This document shows positions 47,471 to 58,124 of a DNA stretch of 64,000 nucleotides, in pieces. How positions within the stretch are numbered: the stretch's first letter is position 1; each line of letters starts with the position of its first letter. The translations under genes were made by a program, and so were the position numbers. The notes beneath the pieces were generated by a model, which saw only the letters and a program-made list of their open reading frames with translations, was not told the DNA's origin and did no database searches. The stretch is from NCBI GenBank assembly GCA_022605405.1, contig JABYQQ010000013.1, forward strand, positions 1,426,001-1,490,000, given 5' to 3'. Origin of the DNA: Earliella scabrosa (taxonomy: Eukaryota; Basidiomycota; Agaricomycetes; Polyporales; Polyporaceae).

Positions 47471-48715
47471 ATGAGCGCATCCGAAAGCGATTCAGACAAA
47501 GGCAAGCAGAGCGTTTGTCGCCTCTGCGGCGTGCGTTGACCAAACCCAGTCTACAGCTCTCGCTGCCCTTCGTCTTCTCCGAGACAACTGCTCTGCCGCC
47601 ATCGATGCTCTCCAGCAGCCCTACTCCGACACCCAGTCCTCTTTGCTCTCCTCACCGCCCACACTTGCCGTGCTTAACAAAGACTTCCAATCTCTTCTCA
47701 CCCTGATCTACACCTCGACGACAAAGGTCGCCCTCGTCCTCCGCCCGGCCGCACCCGCACCGTCAGCCGCACTTGCACCCATCAAAGACCTCGGAACCTC
47801 GGTCACTTCTCTCGCGACGTGCGCGATCCTGTTCGACGTGCATGGATTTACGCTCGCATCTGAGGTACGCTCACTCGCGCGTGATGTCCTCGAGACCGTC
47901 CGCGGGCTCGCAAGCATGTTCGTGGAAAGGGAGGAGGAGGACTATCTCGTGCGGACCGGGACGGTGCACGATCTGGTCGAAAAGGCACGTCGGGACCTGC
48001 CAGCCGACAACCTCGCTGCGGTGAAGAAGCGGTGGAAGGCCGATCGCGGGATGCTGGAGGACTCTCTGGAGGAGATCAACGCTATGATCGAGGAAGGCGG
48101 GCAAGATGAGCAGGATGGGTTGGATGAAGAGAGCCTTGACGACGAATGGGACGAACTTGGCTTCGGCTCTAGCAAGAAAATGTCCGAAGATGAGCTCGAA
48201 CGTACGAGGAAGGTTCGTACAGACCCCGGTCAATCCTCTACTCCCGTGGACTGAAAGATGTCCAGATTCAACCTCTCGTGCGATTTGTGACTTTGTACCA
48301 CAAACGGGTCGTCCCAGACGTCCTGGTCGGTCTTTCCCCTCCCTCGGTCACCCCAAGCAACCTCAACTCGGTCTTGGATGCTCTCCCTCCCTTATCGAAT
48401 GCTGTCGTGCTCGCGCTCGAGGAGGTTGTCGCCACCTTGTATGCGCCGCAAAAGCCCGAGGCGCTCGCCGCCGCTGTCTCATCTCTGGTGGACAAGATAT
48501 GCAAGGTACACGAAACAATCACAAACGACGCCTTGTTGCCTCAGGTCGACGCCACGGCGGAGGGATTGGGCGCGTTGTCGCTGGACGGCGCGAAGAGCAG
48601 TGGGGAGAAAAAGGCGAAGGACCCGCGGAAGTGGTTCGACTCATGTCGAGCGCAGATCGATAAATCTGCCCACGCGATAGAGGAGATGTTGACAGCCAAG
48701 GGGAATACAACATGA
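47471..48715 (+). CDS. GCIP (cyclin-D-interacting protein) family protein
   Basis: All-helical protein of the Grap2/cyclin-D1-binding (GCIP/CCNDBP1) family; its fungal role is unclear. Recognisable blocks are STALAALRLLRDNCSAAIDA, LAVLNKDFQSLLTLIYTSTT, IKDLGTSVTSLATCAILFD, VRSLARDVLETVRGLASMF, KRWKADRGMLEDSLEEINAM, an acidic stretch near GLDEESLDDEWDELGF, and after one intron IQPLVRFVTLYHKRVVPDV. The C-terminus has DPRKWFDSCRAQIDKSAHAI, and the stop is at 48715. The ATG at 47471 opens MSASESDSDKGKQS. The family-like helix AFVASAACVDQTQSTALAAL is in the next frame from about 47511, so either a tiny unresolved intron or a one-base shift separates the start from the body. The true start could lie on an upstream exon I cannot see. 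Confidence 0.8.
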
Positions 48716-49234
48716 CACACTATGTGCCATTAACGGACGAGCTCTGTCTTCCCTGGTCTCGTAACTCGCAGGTGAGCAGGCGAACGAGTTCATATCACTC
48801 GAACTGCTCGTATATGCGCCGTATACCCCTGATCAATAGTAGACCCTCCGGTCAGTTGCAGTACGTGCGTTGTTCATGATTCCGTCCATCGTTCGGATCC
48901 AATGCTGACTGACGCTCACCACTGCTTGCAGGCTGTCTGATTTCGATTGAGCGCCGCTCTCAGACGTGCTGGAGAAAAGGAGTCATTCCCACTTCTCCCC
49001 GTGGCGGCGGAGTAGCGTGGACATGGCCGAGTTATTCGAATGCTGCGTTACTCATTTTACTCTTCTCGCGAAGACTGGACCCAATACTCGTACTTTGTAC
49101 GTCCTGGCGGCATAATCGCTCCATTTCGTCGCTGCATATGAACCGAAGTCGGTCAGAAGCAAGGACATTTTCATAGCCAACTTTCCTTACAAGCGCATCC
49201 CCACGCTCGTTTTCTCTAACAGTGAGAAGTCATC
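48716..49234 (+). other. Intergenic stretch, nothing recognised
   Basis: No open frame with family resemblance, repeat or RNA gene was recognised between the GCIP-like gene and the small hypothetical gene. Confidence 0.35.
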
Positions 49235-49812
49235 ATGGTCAGCTACAGGGTGAGCCTCTTCGCATTCACTCTGTCCCACTGACCTGAGGCTGATGGCCTC
49301 AAAGTCGAGTACCGTCCTTGCATTCCTACGGCCAGAGGTCTCACCCAATATCAGGTGCTAAGGAAAACGTCTAGCACTCTACCGGTGGCATCGAGAACGT
49401 CTTCGAAGCTCTGACGATGGCGTGAGTGCTCGTCTGTACTCAACCGTGTCCCTCATCTCATCCTGCTATGCTCCGTCACTCCATCAGAAACGACAACACT
49501 GGCAAGACGACCGATTGCCAGGTAAGTATTCCCTCAGAGCTCTTGATGGGAGGGAGGGAGCACTGCTCACGATTCACACAGGAAACGAACCTGGTCAAGA
49601 AGGTCATCGAGTGGACTGTTCATGGGCGCCCACCAAACGCTTCTTGGCCAGTGCACAAGACTGCCTGTATTGTACGATACCGAGCTAGTTACCGAGCAAC
49701 ATTCCACATCCGAAGGACGATGGGCGCTGCAACGTCGTCGAACTTCTCCAAGTCCACAGGTGTACACCTGATGCACAACCTAGCTGTATCAAGCCATGTC
49801 AGGTCGGTGTAG
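49235..49812 (+). CDS. Small uncharacterised multi-exon protein (tentative)
   Basis: A plausible spliced gene with no family that I recognise. The likely start MVSYR at 49235 is followed by GT-AG introns. Exons encode GIENVFEALTMA, then NDNTGKTTDCQ (about 49490-49521), then ETNLVKKVIEWTVHGRPPNA through YRATFHIRRTMGAATSSNFS, stopping at 49812. The phases of the last three exons agree with each other, and all splice sites are canonical. The connection of the first two exons is uncertain. The product would be about 140-150 residues. The remaining DNA up to 50669 shows no further gene. Confidence 0.35.
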
Positions 49813-50669
49813 TAATCGCCAATACTTATCACTTTACTCACCTGTCGCGTCACTGACCTGTGTCGTCGGTCCGCGCTATCGCGGCGCTAGTCGGCGCACA
49901 TCGTCATCGCGTCATCCCTTAAGTACCTCTCTTCAAACCCGACGCATGTCATTGCATGATGACTTCCATCTGGTTCGAAGCAGAAAGTCGTACGACTTTG
50001 ACTGTTCTGACATACGGAGAACAATCCTGAATCGGCAAGCGTAAGCTTTTGGCCGGCGTTTTGAAACAGCACCTGTCGCGGCTTGGGAGTCTTGCCATAT
50101 TTGGGTTAGTCACTTCGACACTGCAAAGGTAAAACACACTCGCTTCCGACTATACTGATTTGAGCGCGCTCCTTGTGGCTTGTGCCGCAGCATCGCACCT
50201 TGCTCTCGGATGCTACCCACCGACCACAATCATCGATATCAACACCCTCAACGTCGAGTCATGGCCCGAGTGAGCACAGAGACTTGAATAGTTCTCTCAG
50301 TACATCGAGGACGGATCGTACTCAACGGGAAGGACCTCGGACTCCGATCGCTCGGTCTACATCCCGGGGGAGCGGTAACTCAGCTTGCTCTATTCCAAAT
50401 CGCGCACGAGGTCGCCTCGATCGCCTGCGTCCGCTAAGCCATCAGGCTATCAAACTCCTAGGACATTTGCGTGTGGTCGACCGTCGCACCAGAATCCCAA
50501 GGGACACGCGGACGCCGGCGGGCCTACGCGGCGGCTCAGGGCGGGCCCCAGAACAAGACACGCTCAGGGAAGCTTTTTCAAGGATCAAGGACGATCCGCC
50601 GCGCCCATGTTGTCGTCGTCAAGCTCTCCCCCGTAACCCGTCGTCCTTCGCTCGCCGTGCATACAGAGT

Positions 50670-52421
50670 ATGCCCACGGCCGACATCCCGGCGAATGTCG
50701 CTTTGTTGTGAGCAACCCGCTAGCGTCGCGTTGCCTAGTTTCCGTCTGCTTACTATCTGTCGTGCGCGTTATCAGGGCTGGTCCTCAAGTGAGTGAAGCT
50801 CTTCTATAGCTTACTGTAGCTCCTCGCGAGTGCTGACGCGTCGGGCGCGCCAGCTTTTCGGACATCTCTTCAACTACGGTCTTTTCGGCATCTTGACAGA
50901 TCAGGTTTGTAAGTATGGTCGTCCTGCCTGTCTCCATTCGACTTTGTACTCATGTCCGCTTGTCTTAGACTTCTACCACCTCACTTTCCCCAGGGACCCC
51001 ACTCGTTTGAAAGTTCTCAGTGAGTCTCGCCACATGCCTCACGTATTCATCGCCTGACTGTGTCTTTCCGCAGTCTATGTACTCTACGCACTAGAGTGCC
51101 TTCAAATCACTCTCGCTAGCCATGACGCCTACAAGGTGTTAGGCGAGGGATGGGGCGACCCAGAGGCCCTCTTTAACCCGCATCTGCTGTGGTTTGAGAC
51201 ACCGGTGATGACCGGAATCAGTGAGTCTCCGTCGAGCGGGCCCTGTTGTGCCGCGCTAACAGAGTTGCCGGCGGGACAGTCTCGGCTATCGTGCAGTGCT
51301 ATTTCGCCTGGAGAATCTACGTCTTGAGTGTATCTAGGGTGTTGAGCGGCCTCATTTGCCTGGTTAGTCTGCTCATTCTATCCGAATCTCCGGTTATGAT
51401 AATCCGTCTTCTAGCTCGCGTTCATGCAGGGCTGCGCAGCAATCGCTGGCGGGTTCCTGGTGAGTCTCGACCTGTAGATCAACTCAACTACAGGAACTCA
51501 CGTGCATATGCAACTAGGGTCGTGTGTTGACACCGGATTGGCGCGAGAAGGCGGTACCAGCCATCGTCGTTTGGCTAGTCGGTAGCGCGATATGCGACAT
51601 CTTGATTGCGGCTTGCATGCTCTACTTCGTGAGTGACCATCGTGAAGTCAAGTCCTACTATCACCTGACTCAACGCCATACCAAGCTTTCGAGAGGGAGA
51701 CAGGGCCTCGCTTCTGACGCGCTGCTCTCGCGGCTGATCCGCCTGACAGTGGAGACTGGCAGCTTGACGGCCTCATTAGCCACTCTCGACCTCATCCTCT
51801 TCGTCACTTTCAAGGACAACTTCCTGCACTTCATTCCGTGGGTATTCCTTCCACTGTCATCCGATCCTCGCTGATCATGGTTGTCCAGCGCCCTCATGCT
51901 CACCAAGGTATACACGAACACCCTGATGATGCTAATCAACAACCGTGCACGCATGCGCTCCATGCTGATGCGAGGCGATACCGCGGGCCTCGGTGGACCC
52001 CTGCAGTGGGTTATCGACACCTCGAACGTCGACGGCACCTCGCGCAGCGCGCCGCGGGAGCAGCACGAGCTTGTGTCCTTCAAGACGCCGGTCATCGAAG
52101 CGTATCCCGACATTGACAGCCCGATTGACGAGCGAGGCAAGCTCGTGGTACCTGGTGGTAGCCGAGCTGGAACGCCGCGCGGTAGCGATCGGGCCGCGAC
52201 ACCGCGGGGCAGCGTCAGGGCCCCGACCCCCAGAGGCAGCGAAAGGGCCGCATCCCCCAGAGGGAGCGATAGGGCTGCCTCACCTCGAGCCAGCGACAGT
52301 CTGGCTATCTTGACTACTCCTAGAGGGAGTGTAAGGATCGCAACCCCTAGAGGTGAGTGGCGTCGTACTCGTCTCGCAGCGATGTGGCTGAAGGGAGGGT
52401 ACAGGCAGCTCACATACGTGA
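50670..52421 (+). CDS. DUF6534 multi-span membrane protein E with PRGS repeat tail
   Basis: Exon 1 from 50670 encodes MPTADIPANVALL; the 13-base micro-exon (50776-50788) encodes AGPQ; then LFGHLFNYGLFGILTDQV. Later exons give YVLYALECLQITLASHDAYK, GEGWGDPEALFNPHLLWFE, CYFAWRIYVLSVSRVLSGLI, WLVGSAICDILIAACMLYF, SDALLSRLIRLTVETGSLTA and LTKVYTNTLMMLINNR. Unlike its paralogues it carries a long basic hydrophilic tail made of about seven units of a nine-residue repeat, consensus GS(D/V/E)RAATPR (about 52155-52355). The last exon is 17 bases (52405-52421), which continues PRG with SSHT-stop, so the repeat serine supports the splice. Closest paralogue is B. The tail has many S/T-P-R sites, compatible with regulated phosphorylation, which is inference. 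Confidence 0.85.
52155..52355 (+). repeat. Coding tandem repeat (27-bp units, PRGS nonapeptide)
   Basis: Degenerate 27-base units encode GSRAGTPR, GSDRAATPR, GSVRAPTPR, GSERAASPR and GSDRAASPR, then after a short interruption (ASDSLAILTTPR) GSVRIATPR. It lies within the C-terminal tail of DUF6534 E. Confidence 0.85.
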
Positions 52422-52572
52422 AGAAGAGTCTAATCATCAACTGTAGCTATAGTACATAACCTATCCCACCACGCTAGACGCGCCTATATTTCGAGTCGTT
52501 CCTTTGTACAGACTATCCACGGGTGATTCAGTTGATTCGAAAGCATGAAGGCGAGCGGAAGTAGCACCGACG

Positions 52573-53070
52573 TTAGACTCCGCGGGAGCTCACAGCAGTA
52601 TGGAGGGTCGCAACGGTGAACACATCGTCCTCTATCATTGCCGCTGCCATCTTCCCGTATCCCCACATCTCCTCTTCCAAAGCGTCCACATTGTCACAGT
52701 CAATCCATCCATGCGCATCCATGCGCCGAACGGCTTCCCGGATCCAGACCCTGCACGTCCACACAGGTTCGCGATCCCGGTCCACATCAGGTGTGGCCAT
52801 CGGGATCTGCTGCAACAACTGGTCGAGGTCGTCCACGGTCTTGTCCCGCGGCACATGGCCGATGATTGCAGCTGCAGCCACGGCCGAGGACGTGGCGAGG
52901 CTGAGCGTGGTGCGATCGTAGGACCAGCGTCGGTCATCACCCTGCAGGCCGTTGGTGACGGCATGCAGCTTTGTCCCAGACACCGTATGCTGGTCTTGCG
53001 ACCCGGCAGCTGACGCAAGATGATGTGGCACGAAGATGAACCAGTGGAACCTCGGAGGACTTGTGCTCAT
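52573..53070 (-). CDS. Small conserved hypothetical protein of agaricomycete type
   Basis: Single-exon frame of 166 codons from MSTSPPRFHWFIFVPHHLAS at 53070 to SSRGV at 52573. An upstream in-frame ATG at 53160 would add 30 residues of less family-like sequence. The arrangement resembles a small protein family I believe is widespread in agaricomycetes: an N-terminal FVPH segment, GTKLHAV, YDRTTLSLATSSAVAAAA, VDDLDQLLQQIPM, TCRVWIREAVRRM and a final IEDDVFTVATL. No catalytic or binding function is known to me and none is claimed. No signal peptide or membrane segment is seen. Confidence 0.72.
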   Translation of the reverse strand: MSTSPPRFHWFIFVPHHLASAAGSQDQHTVSGTKLHAVTNGLQGDDRRWSYDRTTLSLATSSAVAAAAIIGHVPRDKTVDDLDQLLQQIPMATPDVDRDREPVWTCRVWIREAVRRMDAHGWIDCDNVDALEEEMWGYGKMAAAMIEDDVFTVATLHTAVSSRGV

Positions 53071-54116
53071 GAGGTCCAATGCAATGATCAGGTCTGGATG
53101 CGCCGGAACTGGGAAGATGGTGGGTGGCGGCATGTGGTGGTGCCAGTGGATCGAGAACAAGTTGCGATTGACGCCAGGAGACGCGACCCATGGTTGAATC
53201 CTAAGTAGGCCTCATGCAGGATAAACACGTCAATCTATACACATGGCGAGATTGAACATATCAACATGCTGCCACGAGCCTGAGACTCAGGACAACGCGA
53301 CTCACCACTCTCTAAGATTTGCGGCCGTGCCGCGACTCGCAGTGCGCGTCAAGGTGCCACGGATCCGACAAGCGCCAGCGCGTTACATACATCACATCCA
53401 CGTGGAGTGCTGTCACGAGCTAGCAAACGCTGGGATCATGACGAACTTGGACACTTGAACTGCCAGCGTCACGACAATCAGGTCTTGATCAGGATGCCAA
53501 AATGACAGCAAATCATAGGCTTCGTTGGTGCTCAGGCATCCCCGGGACTGTGCACGGTGCAACTACTAGGGTGAATGTCCGCGCTTGTGTCGCCGAAAAT
53601 CTGACCAGACCCAAATTAAGTATGTAACTACTTCCATGATACTCCATACGCTGATAATAAGTTCACTTCGGATGGTACCAGGCTGAGTAGGTGTAACCTG
53701 GTATGACGTGTGAGCTTACCTTGAGATTGTGGCGCCAAAGCGAAATTGCATCACTTGTAAGGCTGCCAAAGCCCGACGCCGCAGACCCTATGGCGCGTGA
53801 AGGTACTCAGGGCCTGGTTCATTCTCGTATACGGTATAGACATCAGGGCTGAGAGCGCGTCTCTGGATGGCTCTTGGGACCAATGAACAGTAAGTACTCA
53901 CTGACAATTCTCACCCGGACACATATCAGAGTTCCGGCTGCCGGCAGCCTTCTCGAAGCCCCACTGGTTGCCCATTCAAGCTCCGACCTCACTTCGTTGA
54001 GGGCCACGTCCTCCTCCTGCTTATTTGGTCATCGGGTCTCGTCTCTTGAGGGTTTGGGACTCTTGCCCGTATGCTCAACCTTCTCTCACTGCGTCGTCTT
54101 AGCAGAAGCCGCCAAA
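53071..54116 (+). other. Intergenic stretch, no gene recognised
   Basis: About 1 kb between diverging genes. Only short open frames without family resemblance. No repeat or RNA gene recognised. Confidence 0.4.
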
Positions 54117-55501
54117 ATGGGCAATAGTCTTTCGAACTTCTGGTTTGTTACAACCCAAACATTCTTTATCCAAGTTTTCCCGCCCAAGTCCACCTTCACT
54201 GTGGATCAGATTCCCGACCTCACAGGACGTGTCGCCCTGGTGACAGGTGCGTACTGTCGGGCCCGTCGTGACATACCAGTACTCGCGCTGTGTGATCTAA
54301 CACTTTCAGCTAGGCGGGAACACTGGGATAGGCTATGAGACTGTCAAGGTATCCCTACTACATTACACCAGTGCATCGTGGCGAACTCTGATTACCGTGT
54401 ACCTTAGAGACTCTTGGAACATAATGCAAAGGTCTACCTCGCCGCGCGGAGCCAGCAGAACGCAGAGGCGGCCATTGCGACGTTGAAAGAGATCACAGGC
54501 AAGGAAGCAATCTTCCTCCGGCTTGACCTTGCAGATCTCTCCTCTGTCAAGCGTGCAGCAAACATGTTCCTCGAACAAGAAAATGAGTTACACATCCTCT
54601 ACAACAATGCGTGAGCCCTTCCTCTCATGGCTTAGACTCGTGTCACATGTTTACGCAGTCGCCTGTGCCCAGCGGCGTGATGATGGCCCCAGTCGGGCTC
54701 ACCACGGGGGATGGGTACGACCTCCAATTTGGGACAAACGTCCTCGGTCACTTCTATCTCACCGAGCTCCTCATGTCGGCACTCAAGGCAGGCGTGCGCT
54801 CCTCGCCGGACCATCATACTCGCGTCGTCACTACATCGTCATCGGGCGCGTATGTTGGCACACTGCGCTTTGATACCTTCAGGGATGGTCCGGCGCGAAG
54901 ACGTTTGAGCACGGAGAGCTTGTATTTTCAGAGTAAGCTGGTCAGTAATTTCGACAAAGACTACTGAACGCAGGTACATGCACTGAACGCTCCTCATTTG
55001 CAGGCCAACGTGATCGTTGCGCGCCAGATCGCCCAGCGGTACGCAGAGGAGGGCATCATTTCCATCTCGCTCAACCCAGGGAATATCGACACGGACCTCC
55101 ACCGTCACATCCCAATCAAACGTATCATTGCCGTACGTTGACCTTCCTCCTTTCATTTCCCGCACGGGGGTAATGCTGATAGCATCTATTGATGCTTCTA
55201 CCAGAGAGCAACGATACTATGGTCGGTGGAACATGGTGCCCTAACACAGCTCTTCGCGGGAACCATGCCTGAAGCTTTGAATTACAACGGCGCGGTACTG
55301 CCTCTCCGTTTATTTTGCTTCGTTCTAATGGGCTAACTGGTAGGCGTGTGCTGTTAATATACTATCTAACAGTTCCTTGTCCCGTGGGCACGCCTCGGAA
55401 GGTGCTGTCAGGAGGCGTACGACGAAGAACTTAGACAACGCTTATGGGCATGGCTCGAAGAGGCAGTGCGAACCCACGAGCAGTCGGTGTCCAGTCGATA
55501 G
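54117..55501 (+). CDS. Short-chain dehydrogenase/reductase (retinol-dehydrogenase-like)
   Basis: NAD(P)-dependent oxidoreductase of the SDR superfamily. The start at 54117 gives [20 protein letters not shown], a hydrophobic N-terminus, then [13 protein letters not shown] joined across an intron to [12 protein letters not shown], the cofactor-binding TGxxxGIG motif. Following blocks are [64 protein letters not shown] and VVTTSSSGA. The catalytic YxxxK is in [15 protein letters not shown], then [12 protein letters not shown]. The C-terminal exons continue [30 protein letters not shown] and end EQSVSSR at 55501, about 310 residues. The frame is intact after splicing. It lies between two aldehyde dehydrogenases, so interconversion of alcohols and carbonyls in the same neighbourhood is plausible. 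Confidence 0.9.
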
Positions 55502-55684
55502 GAGGAGAGGGCCGTATGGATCAATATGATGCTAACAGGTGCGTGCAGCAGTGCCCTTCACAAAGCAATGCAAGTACTTATACACGATATTACAGCGAGC
55601 CTCGCAAATATCTACACGAGCATCGACCACGGATGTATCAGTAATAGCTGCTGCGCGTAGGATCTTGAGACTTGGTACCCAGGT

Positions 55685-58124
55685 TCATATCAACTTAACA
55701 ATATCGGGACGAGTCAGCACAAGCGACGCAGCCCCGACGAGGACCACCAAGAGCCACAACGCCCACCTCCGCGATGCACCACCATTCACAGCGATGCTCA
55801 CACCGTGACCCTTCGGGCGCGGCGGCAGCGACGGGGCGAGTGCCTCCACTACCTTCGTCGACTGCAGCGGCAGAAAAAGGGGTTGTCAAGCCAGATGTTC
55901 AATTAAGGAAAGGGCTGCGTGGGCGAACCTTATTGGTGTATGGCGGGTACCTGGCCCCGAAGCCGATCTTGTCGGTCCTATGATATACGAAAAGGTGAGG
56001 GTGAGTCGCATGTCCCGAAGTGAGGACGCACCAACTCGGGTTGTCGAGCGCCGACCGCTTGTGCGTGAACTGATCGAACGTGTCCTTGCCGGTGGTGTAC
56101 CCATCTGTTATGAAGATTCGTGAGTAAGGTCTTCGGACCCCCAAGGACCATTGCACAACGACGTACATCCGCTAGCACCGACGCCTCCAAGGGGAAGACC
56201 GGGAACTGGAGGATGTGTCGTCAGGTGACATTCTCTCGAAATGGGCAACGTTTTATGTACTGGTGGGATGGATGCACACGTCGTTCGCAACCGCAGCGCC
56301 ACTGCGGGTGTTACTGAAGACTATAAAAAATTTCAATGCAGAGCGTGAGTAGTATCAACAGTCGACGCACCCTTCTCTTGATACGCCTTATCTGACGAGA
56401 ACACGTAGATTGCAAGGGGATGATCCCTGGACGAAGTTGACCTGACTGAGTTGGCGCAACATCTCAGATGACGTACCTGGCATTGATGAACTTGACCGCC
56501 TCGTCAACATCCTTTATGGTGATGACGAGAAGAACCGGCCCAAAGATTTCCCTAATAACGAGTATAGGCTAATGAGGTACGCGAATGTGAAACGAGCAGC
56601 ACTCACTCAGTCACCAGACGGTCGTCCTCCGGTGGGTTTAACACCACCGTCGGCGCGACGTAGCGGTTCTCAACGTCGGATTCTCCGCCAATCACAATCG
56701 TCCCCTTGGTGGAATCAAGCATATCCTTGATTCGCTGCGCAGTGACGGGACTGCGTAGACGTCCATAAGAATCCGACTTCCTGGGTCCATCGGGATAGAA
56801 CGAGTGGTAACTGCAAAATCATTGTCAGAGGACATGCTGGACGATTCGATCACAATACTACTGACGCCTCTTTGAGGGCAGCGATGAATGTGTCTTGAAT
56901 CTCCGGGGTGACAAGTGCGTATTCTGGACAGATACAGAGCTAACGGGGGAATTATCCATGACATGAACGCAGGGCTGTCGCGAAAGGACGTACCTGTCCC
57001 GCATTGGACATGCGACCCCATAGAACTCGCCGTGCAGCCAGCTTTTGGTCAGCCCTAGGATCGACGACGACAGGGTTCTTGCCTAAGGACGACCATGAGT
57101 GGTACGAAACACATGAGAGTCTACTCATAGCTACCTCCGAGCTGGTGAACCATGTGAGAGACAAGCAGATTCACAGAACGATGTACTCACCTCGAGTGTC
57201 ACGGGCGTGATATGCTGAGCAGCGGCGATAGCAACGATTCGTCCGACACGAACATTGCCTACCAGTGTCCACAGAGATGAGAGATGTAATCTCGAAGAGG
57301 TAGTGGTCCTGACCTGTGTAAAGAACTTGTAGAAACCAGGTCAGCAGGCATCGCGGACACACATGCGATGACACGTTACATACTATGGTCCCATTTGAGC
57401 TCTAACGCTCTGGTAGTCACAGGTATATCACCGTTCACAACATGGAACAGGTCATTGTCGAGATACTTGGGAAGAAGTTCGGCAATCAGCGAGCTGACAG
57501 TGGGTGCCAACTCCGAAGGCTTGATCACAGCAGCATTGCCTCCCGCGATGGCTCCAACCTGTGAATATGTAGAACATTCAGCGAGGCGGCCACGACTCAG
57601 CTGTACTACGACCTACCAAGGGCGCAATGGCCAAGAACATGGGCGCATTGAAGGGCGCGATGATCAATACGACGCCCTTGGCCTCCGGGCGAATCTTCGG
57701 GCTCATCGCCCAGAATTGGAGGTCAAACACAGGTCGATAGTGCGCCGTCCATTTCTCGACACAGTCGTAAGCCGTCTTGACTTCCTGGTACAAACAGAGT
57801 AGCTCTGATCTAGAGAGTAAGAAGATGTCATCAACTTGGCTGTCGTCATGAGTAGGATATACTGACAGTCTTGACTCGAGAACGGGTCGACCGAGATCTT
57901 GCAAGAATGCGTCCAGGAAACGCTGCTCATTGTCCTTGATCATGTACCCAACCTGAGCAATTTGAGCTTTCCGATAGGGAATGGACTTGAGTTTGCCATC
58001 GAGGAATGCCTGGCGTGCACGAGCGTGGATCTACAAGAGAACGCGTTAGACACGTTGCCACGTAAATGAGTGTCTCGCCCACCTTCGGTATCTCGTCAAT
58101 TGAAGTGTAGATCAATTTCGACAT
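55685..58124 (-). CDS. Fatty-aldehyde-type aldehyde dehydrogenase 2, C-terminal membrane anchor
   Basis: Inverted paralogue of the gene at 44818-47259, with the same exon plan. The start at 58124 reads MSKLIYTSIDEIPK. Further exons carry AQVGYMIKDNEQRFLDAFLQ, WAMSPKIRPEAKGVVLIIAP and NVRVGRIVAIAAAQHITPVT. ELGGKNPVVVDPRADQKLAA has its Leu-Gly on a 7-base micro-exon (57135-57141). The catalytic cysteine is in GQLCICPEYALVT, followed by EIFGPVLLVI and GLPLGGVGASG. The tail has LAPSLPPRPK and a hydrophobic segment WALWLLVVLVGAASLVL, then a short end at 55685, a likely tail anchor. A 12-base micro-exon (57314-57325) encodes ILYTG. The acceptor before VFSNTRSG lies at about 56320. All exons keep frame, so the gene looks functional. 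Substrate unknown; long-chain or aromatic aldehydes are possible. Confidence 0.9.
57135..57141 (-). other. 7-base coding micro-exon of aldehyde dehydrogenase 2
   Basis: CTCGGAG on the minus strand, flanked by AG and GT. It completes the catalytic ELGGK motif. Same position and phase as 45787-45793. Confidence 0.78.
57314..57325 (-). other. 12-base coding micro-exon of aldehyde dehydrogenase 2
   Basis: TTCTTTACACAG on the minus strand, flanked by AG and GT. It encodes I-L-Y-T-G with neighbouring bases, matching 45607-45618. Confidence 0.75.
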
